Below are positions 1-7,651 of a stretch of 64,000 nt of DNA, one piece after another; the first letter of the stretch is position 1; each line of letters starts with the position of its first letter. This DNA is from Mariniphaga sp964559175 (GTDB lineage Bacteria > Bacteroidota > Bacteroidia > Bacteroidales > Prolixibacteraceae): contig CAZLGT010000011.1 of NCBI GenBank assembly GCA_964559175.1, positions 29,752 to 93,751 of the forward strand, in the 5' to 3' direction. Under the pieces are notes generated by a model. It saw nothing but the letters and a program-made list of their open reading frames with translations, made no database searches and was not told the origin of the DNA. The translations under genes were made by a program, and so were the position numbers.

Positions 1-1
1 T

Positions 2-466
2 GAATATTTATCGGCCCAGCAGGTGATTGGATTTGACACTGAAACCCGCCCGTCGTTTAAAAAAGGGGTGGTAAACAAAGTGTCCCTTTTGCAGCTTGCA
101 ACCCCGAACGATGCTTTTTTAATCCGGGTAAACAGGGTAGGTTTGCCGGCTTCCCTGCGGGAAATTCTGGCCAGTCCGAACATCATCAAACCCGGCGTGG
201 CCATCCGCGACGATATTAAAGGACTTCAGGGAATAGCCCGGTTTAATCCCGGAGGGTTTGTCGAACTGCAGGATTATGCCAAAGATTTGGGCATTCAGAA
301 TTTCAGCCTGAAAAAATTAACTGCCATTGTGCTGGGTTTCCGTATTTCAAAATCACAGCAACTTTCCAACTGGGAAGCCGATCATCTCACAGAAGCACAA
401 CAAATTTACGCTGCTACCGATGCCTGGACCTCGCTGAAGATTTACCAACATTTTCCAAATAATTGA
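2..466 (+). CDS. RNase D-like 3'-5' exonuclease, 5' end cut by window
   Basis: The reading frame is open from the window edge, so the true start lies upstream. The visible protein has the DEDDy exonuclease signature. FDTE (Exo I) is near the start, an Asp-containing VAIRDD segment (Exo II) follows, and YAATDAW near the C-terminus (Exo III, Tyr and Asp) completes it. Proteins of this family are 3'-5' exonucleases acting on RNA or DNA ends. No HRDC domain follows, so this is a short single-domain member of the type common in Bacteroidetes. The stop lies 3 nt before the next start, which suggests co-transcription with rlmI. Substrate unknown. Confidence 0.85.
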   Translation, partial: EYLSAQQVIGFDTETRPSFKKGVVNKVSLLQLATPNDAFLIRVNRVGLPASLREILASPNIIKPGVAIRDDIKGLQGIARFNPGGFVELQDYAKDLGIQNFSLKKLTAIVLGFRISKSQQLSNWEADHLTEAQQIYAATDAWTSLKIYQHFPNN

Positions 467-469
467 TAT

Positions 470-1660
470 ATGCCTGACGGATATGTAAAAATGGTGCTGA
501 AATCGGGAAAAGACCAGTCGCTGAAAAGGTTTCATCCCTGGGTGTTTTCGGGCGCCATAAAAAAAATGTACGGACAGGTAAGAGAGGGCGATTTGGTGGC
601 TGTGTTTTCCAACAAAGATGAATTTCTGGGAATCGGGCATTATCAGATTGGTTCCATTGCTGTGCGGATTGTCTCCTTTTCGGAAATCGACCCTGGTTTT
701 GATTTTTGGAAAAATAAAATTCAAAAAGCCTGGGATTTCAGAAAGAGGATGGGGTTTGGTGAAAATGCCGAAACCAATGTTTTCAGGCTAATCCATGCCG
801 AAGGTGACGGTTTGCCGGGCCTCATTGTTGATTTTTACAACGGAACCGTTGTTATGCAAATGCATTCGGTGGGTATGTACCTCATTCGCGAAGAACTGGT
901 AACTGCACTGAAGGAAGTGTTGGGCGATCAGCTGAAAGCCGTTTACGACAAAAGTGAAAAAACGCTGCCTTGCAAAGCAGATATTCAGCCCAAAGACGAA
1001 TGGCTGTTTGGGGAACCTGAAGGCAATGAGGTATTGGAATACGGGCTTAAATTTAAAGTGGACTGGGAAACCGGTCAAAAAACCGGATTTTTTATCGACC
1101 AGCGTGAAAGCCGCCTTCTGGTGCAGCAATACGCCAAAAACCGCGATGTGCTGAACATGTTTGGCTATACCGGCGGATTTTCTGTGTATGCCATGCAGGG
1201 AATGGCCCGCCTGGTGCACTCGGTAGATGCATCGGCGAAAGCCATCGACCTTACCGGCGAAAATGTGGAACTGAACTTTCCCGGTGATTTGCGTCACGAG
1301 GCTTTTACTGCCGATGCCTTTGAATTTCTGAAAGACATCCAGGGAAAATACGACTTAATAATTCTCGATCCGCCGGCATTTGCCAAACACCGAAATACGC
1401 TGCACCAGGCACTGCAGGGTTACAAGCGCATTAATACCCGTGCATTTGAGCAAATCAGGAGCGGCGGTATTTTGTTTACTTTTTCCTGCTCGCAGGTGGT
1501 TTCAAAAGATCGGTTCCGCGAGGCAGTTTTTACGGCAGCAGCCATTGCCGGTCGCACGGTGCGAATCATTCACCAGCTTACGCAACCGGTCGATCATCCG
1601 GTGAATATTTACCATCCCGAAGGCGAATACCTGAAAGGACTGGTGTTGTATGTGGAATAA
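470..1660 (+). CDS. rlmI: 23S rRNA m5C methyltransferase, RlmI family
   Basis: The protein has 396 residues, the length of E. coli RlmI. It has an N-terminal PUA-type RNA-binding domain (about 1-80), a central linker, and a class I SAM methyltransferase domain. NMFGYTGGF near residue 228 is the SAM-binding loop. LDPPAF near 297 and TFSCSQ near 338 are motifs IV and VI, the latter carrying the catalytic Cys. RlmI methylates C1962 of 23S rRNA with SAM as donor; assignment to that exact site is inferred from family. It overlaps the start chosen for cysH by 11 nt. Confidence 0.9.
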   Translation: MPDGYVKMVLKSGKDQSLKRFHPWVFSGAIKKMYGQVREGDLVAVFSNKDEFLGIGHYQIGSIAVRIVSFSEIDPGFDFWKNKIQKAWDFRKRMGFGENAETNVFRLIHAEGDGLPGLIVDFYNGTVVMQMHSVGMYLIREELVTALKEVLGDQLKAVYDKSEKTLPCKADIQPKDEWLFGEPEGNEVLEYGLKFKVDWETGQKTGFFIDQRESRLLVQQYAKNRDVLNMFGYTGGFSVYAMQGMARLVHSVDASAKAIDLTGENVELNFPGDLRHEAFTADAFEFLKDIQGKYDLIILDPPAFAKHRNTLHQALQGYKRINTRAFEQIRSGGILFTFSCSQVVSKDRFREAVFTAAAIAGRTVRIIHQLTQPVDHPVNIYHPEGEYLKGLVLYVE

Positions 1661-2420
1661 ACCAATGAATAAATTGGTTCAGAAGAAATACGTTTTAACA
1701 GAAAATAAAATGGACGGAAAGAGATCAGTTCAAAAGCTAAATGCAGAATTAAAAGGAAAATCCATCGTTGAAAAACTTGAGTTTTTGGTTGAAAATTATG
1801 TGGGGAAAATTGTTTTCACTACCAGTTTTGGGTACGAAGACCAGGTAGTAACCGACATAATTTTTAAAAATGGATTTCCCATTGGAGTGGTAACGCTCGA
1901 CACAGGGCGCATGTTTGAAGAAACTTACAAGGTTTACAGAAGTACCCTCGAAAAATATGGAAAGCCCATTAAAGCCTTTTTTCCGCCAACCGACAAAGTG
2001 GAGAAACTTTTAACAGAGAAGGGACCGTTTAGTTTTTACGAATCGGTGGAAAACCGGAAAGAGTGCTGCTTCATACGAAAGGTGATTCCGCTGAAGCGAG
2101 CTCTGGAAGGGAATGAAATCTGGATAACCGGACTGCGCGCCTCGCAATCGGCAAACCGCAGTGGAATTGAGGAGTTTGAGTGGGACGAAGGGAATTCCAT
2201 TGTGAAATACAATCCGCTGTTGGAGTGGAGCCTCGACGAAGTTAAAGCGTATGTGAAAGAAAACAATGTTCCATACAATGTGCTGCACGACAGAGGTTTT
2301 GTAAGTATTGGCTGCGAGCCCTGCACGCGGGCAATCAAACCGGGTGAAGATTTCAGGGCCGGTCGCTGGTGGTGGGAACAAAACTCAGGTAAAGAGTGCG
2401 GACTTCATGAAAGCAGGTAA
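1650..2420 (+). CDS. cysH: Fe-S (phospho)adenylylsulfate reductase, assimilatory
   Basis: This enzyme reduces APS or PAPS to sulfite in sulfate assimilation. Visible family motifs are TTSFGYEDQV, LDTGRMFEETY, KECCFIRK (Cys pair near residue 138), GCEPCTR (near 222) and the catalytic ECGLH at the C-terminus. The CC...CxxC set binds a [4Fe-4S] cluster and usually marks enzymes that use APS, so APS reductase is more likely than the cluster-free PAPS enzyme. Starts at 1665 and 1710 are also in frame. The conserved part begins after 1710, so the true protein may be up to 20 residues shorter. No other sulfate-assimilation gene is adjacent. Confidence 0.85.
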   Translation: MWNKPMNKLVQKKYVLTENKMDGKRSVQKLNAELKGKSIVEKLEFLVENYVGKIVFTTSFGYEDQVVTDIIFKNGFPIGVVTLDTGRMFEETYKVYRSTLEKYGKPIKAFFPPTDKVEKLLTEKGPFSFYESVENRKECCFIRKVIPLKRALEGNEIWITGLRASQSANRSGIEEFEWDEGNSIVKYNPLLEWSLDEVKAYVKENNVPYNVLHDRGFVSIGCEPCTRAIKPGEDFRAGRWWWEQNSGKECGLHESR

Positions 2421-2462
2421 AGAAAGTCTGCTAAAAAACAAACGGACGTTTTAAATGAATTC

Positions 2463-2816
2463 TTACAGTTCAGTAAGGTAACCCGATAATTCTTTAGTGG
2501 CTCCTTCAAGCGAATTTCCAACTTCTGTGAGCAGTGGTGGAATCTCGTCAGTTTTGTTGCTTTCCGCCAGATTTTGAATTTGTTTCAGGGTTTTTCCCGT
2601 TTCGTCCATCATAAAAATAAGAACCGACGACTTGGCGGTATGTGCTTCTTTTGCCAATTCGGAAATTTCGTTGTTTGTCAGAAACCTGTTCATGTTCGAA
2701 ACAAAGTCGGGCACCTGTTTCAAGAATATTTCTATCAGTTCCTTTTGAAAACCGGTATCTCCACCCGAAATCTCTTCCAGGTAGCCAAGGTTTACATATT
2801 CAAATCGATTACTCAT
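2463..2816 (-). CDS. HPt (histidine phosphotransfer) domain protein
   Basis: This is a stand-alone phosphorelay shuttle of about 117 residues. The phospho-accepting His is probably H59 in AKEAHTAKSS, a variant of the usual HxLKGS motif. The start at 2816 gives the common Bacteroidetes opening (NLGYLEEISGGD); an upstream ATG at 2840 is also in frame but adds only a low-complexity octapeptide. HPt proteins pass phosphate between hybrid kinases and response regulators. A hybrid histidine kinase lies at 27264-29207, but pairing with it is only a guess. It is convergent with cysH. Confidence 0.8.
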   Translation of the reverse strand: MSNRFEYVNLGYLEEISGGDTGFQKELIEIFLKQVPDFVSNMNRFLTNNEISELAKEAHTAKSSVLIFMMDETGKTLKQIQNLAESNKTDEIPPLLTEVGNSLEGATKELSGYLTEL

Positions 2817-2918
2817 TTTAATTTTTAAAAAAATTGGCATGCAAATGTAACCAAATTATTGAACAATTGAATTGCTGAAACGATGATAAAATTCATGTGA
2901 AAGGCCTCCCCGAATCCA

Positions 2919-2926
2919 TAGCTTTG
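2919..2926 (+). promoter_or_regulatory. Bacteroidetes -7 box upstream of gcvT
   Basis: TAGCTTTG matches the TAnnTTTG consensus 22 nt before the gcvT start. I see no convincing -33 TTTG at the usual spacing. Confidence 0.55.
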
Positions 2927-2948
2927 CATTAAAATTAATTCAAACAAT

Positions 2949-4031
2949 ATGAAGTTTACTGCACTTAATGAGGTTCACAAAAAGGCAGGCGCCAAAATGG
3001 TTGAGTTTGCCGGATACGAGATGCCCATCGAATACAGCGGAATAAAGGACGAACACATGACCGTTAGAAACACAGTTGGTGTTTTCGATGTTTCGCACAT
3101 GGGCGAGTTTTGGGTAAATGGCCCGCAGGCCATTGAACTGATCAATAAAATCTCGTCAAACGATCCTTCTGCTCTGCGGCAGGGACAGGCTCAATATACC
3201 TGCTTCCCCAACGGTAAGGGAGGCATTGTTGACGATCTGCTCGTGTATTGTTTCAGCAACACAAAGTACCTCATGGTTGTGAATGCTTCAAACATTCAAA
3301 AAGATTGGGAATGGGTTAATATTCAAAATGATTGCGGAGCAGAACTCGAAAATGCTTCCGACAGTTTAAGCCAGCTCGCTGTGCAGGGCCCCGCTGCGGT
3401 TAAAACACTTCAAAAACTTACCGACATTGATTTAAAAGAAATAAAATTTTACAGTTTTAGTGTCGGGCAAATAGCCGGTATTGATGATGTAATTATTTCT
3501 GCCACAGGATATACCGGAGCCGGAGGATTTGAGCTTTACTGCAAAAATGAAGATGTTGAAAAGTTATGGCATGCCGTGTTTGAAGCCGGTGAAGAATTTG
3601 GAATTAAACCCATTGGGCTGGCCGCCCGCGATACACTCCGGCTCGAAATGGGATATTGCCTCTACGGAAACGACATCGACGACACCACATCTCCCATTGA
3701 AGCAGGACTGGGCTGGATTACCCGGTTTAACAACGGCAGGCAGTTCATCGACCGTGACTTTTTAATGATGCAGAAGAATGAAGGAGTATCCCGCCGGCTG
3801 AGGGGTTTTGTGATGCTTGAAAAAGCGATTCCGCGCCACGGCTATGAACTGGTTGACAACCATGGCCTGATCGTTGGAAAAGTAACCTCAGGAACCCTTT
3901 CGCCGGTACTTGGCAAAGGAATTGGGTTGGGTTATGTGGCCAGGGAATATGCCGCTTTGGGCACTTCAATTTATGTAAAAATCAGAAACAAAACTATTCC
4001 TGCAGAAATTGTGAAGTTGCCTTTTATTTAA
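2949..4031 (+). CDS. gcvT: Glycine cleavage system T protein (aminomethyltransferase)
   Basis: This enzyme takes the aminomethyl group from the lipoylated H protein, releasing ammonia and making 5,10-methylene-THF. The 360-residue length and motifs are typical: GAKMVEFAGYEMPIEY at the start, VGVFDVSHMGE, the ATGYTGAGGFELY folate-site region, and RLEMGYCLYGND. It stands alone with its own promoter and is followed by the serC promoter. One-carbon units from glycine link it functionally to the neighbouring serine genes. The H and P proteins are not in the window. Confidence 0.95.
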   Translation: MKFTALNEVHKKAGAKMVEFAGYEMPIEYSGIKDEHMTVRNTVGVFDVSHMGEFWVNGPQAIELINKISSNDPSALRQGQAQYTCFPNGKGGIVDDLLVYCFSNTKYLMVVNASNIQKDWEWVNIQNDCGAELENASDSLSQLAVQGPAAVKTLQKLTDIDLKEIKFYSFSVGQIAGIDDVIISATGYTGAGGFELYCKNEDVEKLWHAVFEAGEEFGIKPIGLAARDTLRLEMGYCLYGNDIDDTTSPIEAGLGWITRFNNGRQFIDRDFLMMQKNEGVSRRLRGFVMLEKAIPRHGYELVDNHGLIVGKVTSGTLSPVLGKGIGLGYVAREYAALGTSIYVKIRNKTIPAEIVKLPFI

Positions 4032-4099
4032 AAAACGTATAAATAAACTGCTGATTTCTTTTTTCTGTTCAAAAAACAGCTTTCTTTTTCCAAATCGCA

Positions 4100-4107
4100 T
4101 AAATTTG
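4100..4107 (+). promoter_or_regulatory. Bacteroidetes -7 box upstream of serC
   Basis: TAAATTTG matches TAnnTTTG. The resulting leader before the serC start at 4214 would be about 100 nt. I see no named riboswitch in it. Confidence 0.45.
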
Positions 4108-4213
4108 CAGGTGTTATGATTTTTCTCATCTGCAAATCATCTGCGATTTACGAAATTTGAAGCGGGTGTTTGTACAATATGGTTTTAGTTATTCACCTAA
4201 AAAAGTTGAAAGA

Positions 4214-5284
4214 ATGAAGAAACACAATTTTTATGCAGGGCCATCTATTTTGCCCGAGTTTACAAAAGAAAAAACGGCCGAAGCTGTATTGAACTTTGCC
4301 GGCACCGGTCTCTCAGTAATGGAAGTTTCGCACCGCAGTAAAGAGTTTGTTGCCGTTATGTCAGAAGCTCAGGCACTGGTTAAAGAACTTTTGCAGATGC
4401 CCGAGGGATACTCCGTGCTTTTCCTTCAGGGGGGGGCAAGTCTTCAGTTCCTGATGGTGCCGTACAACCTGATGGCCAAAAAAGCTGCCTACCTGAATAC
4501 CGGGTCGTGGGCCTCCAAAGCCATTAAGGAAGCCAAAATGATTGGCGAGGTGGTTGAAGTAGCCAGCTCCAAAGACGCTAATTTCAATTACATACCAAAA
4601 AATTACGAAGTTCCTGCCGATGCCGATTACTTCCATATAACATCGAACAATACCATTTACGGAACCGAAATTCTGACCGATCCCGTCGTGGGTGTGCCAT
4701 TGGCTGCCGACATGTCGTCGGATATTTTCAGCCGTCCGGTGGATGTGTCGAAATACGATGTAATTTACGCCGGAGCTCAGAAAAACCTGGGGCCTTCGGG
4801 AGCCACCCTTGTGATTGTGAAAGACGATGCACTTGGCAGAGTTGACCGGCCAATTCCCACCATGCTCGATTATAAAACGCATATCGACAAAGAATCGATG
4901 TTTAACACTCCGGCAACTCTTCCGGTTTTTGCCTGCTTGCAAACCTTACGCTGGCTGAAGGAAAACGGTGGCGTGGAAGCCATGGAGAAAGTAAACATGG
5001 AAAAGGCCGGTTTGCTGTATTCAGAACTCAACCGCAATAAATTATTCGTTCCTACAGTGAGCAACCCGGAAGACAGATCGCGCATGAACGTCACTTTTGT
5101 GATGACTCCGGAATATACCGAACTGGAAAAAGACTTCCTTGAGTTTGCCACATCGAAAGGAATGGTGGGCATCAAAGGCCATCGATCGGTGGGAGGATTC
5201 AGGGCGTCAATCTATAACGCCATGCCTGTGGAGAGTGTTAAGGCGCTCATTGAAACCATGCAGGATTTTGAAAGAAACAAATAG
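4214..5284 (+). CDS. serC: Phosphoserine aminotransferase
   Basis: This PLP enzyme converts 3-phosphohydroxypyruvate plus glutamate to phosphoserine, the second step of serine synthesis, and is also used in pyridoxine synthesis. The protein of about 356 residues opens with KKHNFYAGPS, the usual SerC N-terminus, which is why the start at 4214 is preferred over an in-frame start at 4157. The PLP lysine is in YAGAQKNLGPSG near residue 191. The C-terminal GIKGHRSVGGFRASIYNA is the family phosphate-binding region. serA follows after a hairpin. Confidence 0.95.
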   Translation: MKKHNFYAGPSILPEFTKEKTAEAVLNFAGTGLSVMEVSHRSKEFVAVMSEAQALVKELLQMPEGYSVLFLQGGASLQFLMVPYNLMAKKAAYLNTGSWASKAIKEAKMIGEVVEVASSKDANFNYIPKNYEVPADADYFHITSNNTIYGTEILTDPVVGVPLAADMSSDIFSRPVDVSKYDVIYAGAQKNLGPSGATLVIVKDDALGRVDRPIPTMLDYKTHIDKESMFNTPATLPVFACLQTLRWLKENGGVEAMEKVNMEKAGLLYSELNRNKLFVPTVSNPEDRSRMNVTFVMTPEYTELEKDFLEFATSKGMVGIKGHRSVGGFRASIYNAMPVESVKALIETMQDFERNK

Positions 5285-5285
5285 A

Positions 5286-5317
5286 AAAAAATGCAGGGTG
5301 AAAATCCTGCATTTTTT
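5286..5317 (+). terminator. Hairpin between serC and serA
   Basis: A 12-bp perfect stem (AAAAAATGCAGG with CCTGCATTTTTT) and an 8-nt loop end in a T-run just after the serC stop. It can act as a terminator in either direction. serA lies 18 nt downstream with no clear promoter, so it may be a partial terminator that lowers serA relative to serC. Confidence 0.7.
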
Positions 5318-5334
5318 CTGAAAACCAATACAAC

Positions 5335-6267
5335 ATGATGAGAAAAATCTTAATTGCAACTGAAAAACCATTTGCCTCTGCGGCAATAAACAAAATTGAA
5401 AAGGTATTTGGAAAAGCCGGCGAAAAGTACAACCTCGAACTGCTGGAGGCATATACCGAAAAGGATGAATTTTTAAAGGCTGTGGCCGATGCCGATGCGT
5501 TGGTTGTGAGAAGTGATAAGGTGGACCAGGCAGTATTTGAGGCAGCCCGCAAACTGAAGATTGTAGTGCGTGCTGGTGCCGGCTACGATAATGTTGATTT
5601 GGAAGCAGCCACTGCCAAAAACGTAGTAGTAATGAATACGCCCGGACAAAATTCAAATGCTGTAGCCGAACTGGCTATTGGCCTCGCTATTTTAGGTATC
5701 CGGGAATTATTCAGTGGAAAACCGGGCGGAGAACTCCGTGGACGAACCCTTGGCCTTCACGGATTTGGATATGTTGCCCGGAATGTGTTCCGAATTGCCC
5801 GGGCATTTGGCATGAAAGTGATTGTTTACACCCGGTACAGTAAAAGTGCCGCTGCCGCAATTGGATTGAAAGTAACCAAGTCGCTGGAGCAGCTTTACGA
5901 AAAGAGCGACATCGTTTCCATTCACGTACCTGCCCGCGGCGAGCACATTAAATCAGTAAGCTACGAGGTATTGAAACATTTGAAAGACAGGGCCGTGATA
6001 GTGAATACGGCAAGGAAAGAGGTGATTAATGAACCCGATCTGGTGCGGATAATGGAAGAAAATCCCGGACTGAAGTACATGTCGGATATTACACCCGATT
6101 GTGAAAAAGAGTTTGCTGAAAAATTTGAAGGCCGCTATTTTTTCACTCCCAAAAAGGCAGGTGCACAAACGGCTGAGGCAAACATCAAGGCAGGAGTTGC
6201 AGCTGCCGAACAAATTGTGGCGTTCTTCGAAAAAGACGATACCACTTTCCAGGTCAATAAAAAATAA
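5335..6267 (+). CDS. serA: D-3-phosphoglycerate dehydrogenase, Bacteroidetes type
   Basis: This enzyme oxidises 3-phosphoglycerate to 3-phosphohydroxypyruvate with NAD, the first step of serine synthesis. It is a short type of 310 residues without an ACT domain. The Rossmann loop is LGLHGFGYVARNV, and RAGAGYDNVDLEAA and MNTPGQNSNAVAELA are substrate-domain motifs. At the usual catalytic His position the sequence reads TPKKAGAQTAEA, so His is replaced by Lys; I recall the same in other Bacteroidetes SerA proteins. Downstream DUF1015 starts 2 nt after the stop. Confidence 0.9.
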   Translation: MMRKILIATEKPFASAAINKIEKVFGKAGEKYNLELLEAYTEKDEFLKAVADADALVVRSDKVDQAVFEAARKLKIVVRAGAGYDNVDLEAATAKNVVVMNTPGQNSNAVAELAIGLAILGIRELFSGKPGGELRGRTLGLHGFGYVARNVFRIARAFGMKVIVYTRYSKSAAAAIGLKVTKSLEQLYEKSDIVSIHVPARGEHIKSVSYEVLKHLKDRAVIVNTARKEVINEPDLVRIMEENPGLKYMSDITPDCEKEFAEKFEGRYFFTPKKAGAQTAEANIKAGVAAAEQIVAFFEKDDTTFQVNKK

Positions 6268-6269
6268 AT

Positions 6270-7520
6270 ATGGCTACTGTAAAACCATTTAAGGGGCTCC
6301 GGCCTCCGAAACAAATCGTCGAAGAGCTGGCCTGTCTTCCTTATGATGTAATGAATTCGGAAGAAGCAGCCCAAATGGCAAAGGGGAAAGAGAAGTCGCT
6401 TCTTCGCATTACCCGTGCCGAAATCGAGTGTCCCGGTGTTGAAGACATTCATTCGGAAACAGTGTATAACAAGGCACTCGAAAACTTCAGGGCTTTTCGG
6501 GAAAAAGGCTGGCTGGTGCAGGACGATGAGCCGAAGTATTACATTTATGCACAAACCATGAACGGGCGCACACAATACGGTATTGTGGGCGGCGCTTCCT
6601 GTGCCGATTATGAAAACGGGCTGATAAAGAAACATGAGCTTACCCGGCCCGAAAAAGAAGAAGACCGCATGGTGCTTACCCGCTACCTGAATGCCAATAT
6701 CGAGCCGGTATTTTTTGCATACAAGGCGGTTCCCGAAATCGATGCCATTGTTAGCGAAGTGGTTACTTCAAATAAGCCCGATTACGATTTTACTGCCGAA
6801 GACGGCTTTGGACATCACTTCTGGGTAATAAATGATCTTGTTAAAAATAATGCCATTCAGCAACTTTTTACCCAAAAAGTGCCGTGTACCTATGTGGCCG
6901 ACGGGCATCACCGCACGGCTGCTGCTGCCCGTATTGGCCTTGAGAAAACGGCTCAGAATCCAAACCACACCGGCAACGAAGAGTACAATTATTTTATGGC
7001 TGTGCATTTCCCCGACAACCAGTTGCAGATTATCGATTACAACCGCCTGGTGACTGACCTGAACGGCTTGCCGGATGAAGATTTTCTGTCGGAACTCAGC
7101 AGGGCTTTCGAGGTGGAAAACCAGGGAGCAGAAACGTTTAAGCCCACCCGGCTGCACGAGTTCAGCCTTTACCTGTCGGGCAACTGGTATAAGCTAACAG
7201 CACGACGGGGAACATTCAATGATAACGATCCTATCGGTGTGCTCGACGTAACCATTTTATCCAATCAGGTTTTGGCGCCATTGCTTGGGATTACCGATTT
7301 GCGCACGTCAAAACGCATCGACTTTGTTGGGGGCATTCGCGGATTGGGCGAGCTGAAAAAACGAGTGGACTCGGGAGAAATGAAGGCTGCATTTGCCCTT
7401 TACCCGGTTTCCATGCAACAGCTTATTAACATTGCCGACAGCGGAAATATTATGCCGCCCAAAACCACCTGGTTCGAGCCCAAACTTCGTTCCGGGCTGG
7501 TTATTCATAAACTCGACTGA
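6270..7520 (+). CDS. DUF1015 family protein, serine-operon partner
   Basis: A 416-residue cytosolic protein of the DUF1015 (COG4198) family, with no signal peptide or membrane segment. It carries YVADGHHRTAAAARIG near residue 208. This resembles the DGHHR motif of ParB-fold serine kinases such as SbnI and archaeal SerK, but the similarity is by eye only. The gene starts 2 nt after serA, so it is probably translated with it. No phosphoserine phosphatase gene is nearby. Linkage suggests a role in free serine or phosphoserine metabolism; the reaction is not established here. Confidence 0.8.
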   Translation: MATVKPFKGLRPPKQIVEELACLPYDVMNSEEAAQMAKGKEKSLLRITRAEIECPGVEDIHSETVYNKALENFRAFREKGWLVQDDEPKYYIYAQTMNGRTQYGIVGGASCADYENGLIKKHELTRPEKEEDRMVLTRYLNANIEPVFFAYKAVPEIDAIVSEVVTSNKPDYDFTAEDGFGHHFWVINDLVKNNAIQQLFTQKVPCTYVADGHHRTAAAARIGLEKTAQNPNHTGNEEYNYFMAVHFPDNQLQIIDYNRLVTDLNGLPDEDFLSELSRAFEVENQGAETFKPTRLHEFSLYLSGNWYKLTARRGTFNDNDPIGVLDVTILSNQVLAPLLGITDLRTSKRIDFVGGIRGLGELKKRVDSGEMKAAFALYPVSMQQLINIADSGNIMPPKTTWFEPKLRSGLVIHKLD

Positions 7521-7543
7521 CATGTATTTTAAAGTTTTGGTTT

Positions 7544-7575
7544 GAAAAGGTTCTGTTGCTCAACAGTGCCTTTTC
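7544..7575 (+). terminator. Rho-independent terminator after the serine operon
   Basis: GAAAAGG...CCTTTTC encloses an inner CTGTTG...CAACAG stem and is followed by a T-rich run (TGGTTTTTT). It lies 24 nt after the DUF1015 stop. Confidence 0.75.
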
Positions 7576-7651
7576 TGGTTTTTTAACATCCGGTTCCCTG
7601 TATTTTTTTCCTGAAAAATCGCTAAATTCAGCGGTTTAAAAATTTCAACCA

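Noticed and set aside
4108..4213. Possible riboswitch in the leader of serC
   Set aside because: The leader is about 100 nt but I could not see the conserved core of any known serine, glycine or other riboswitch.
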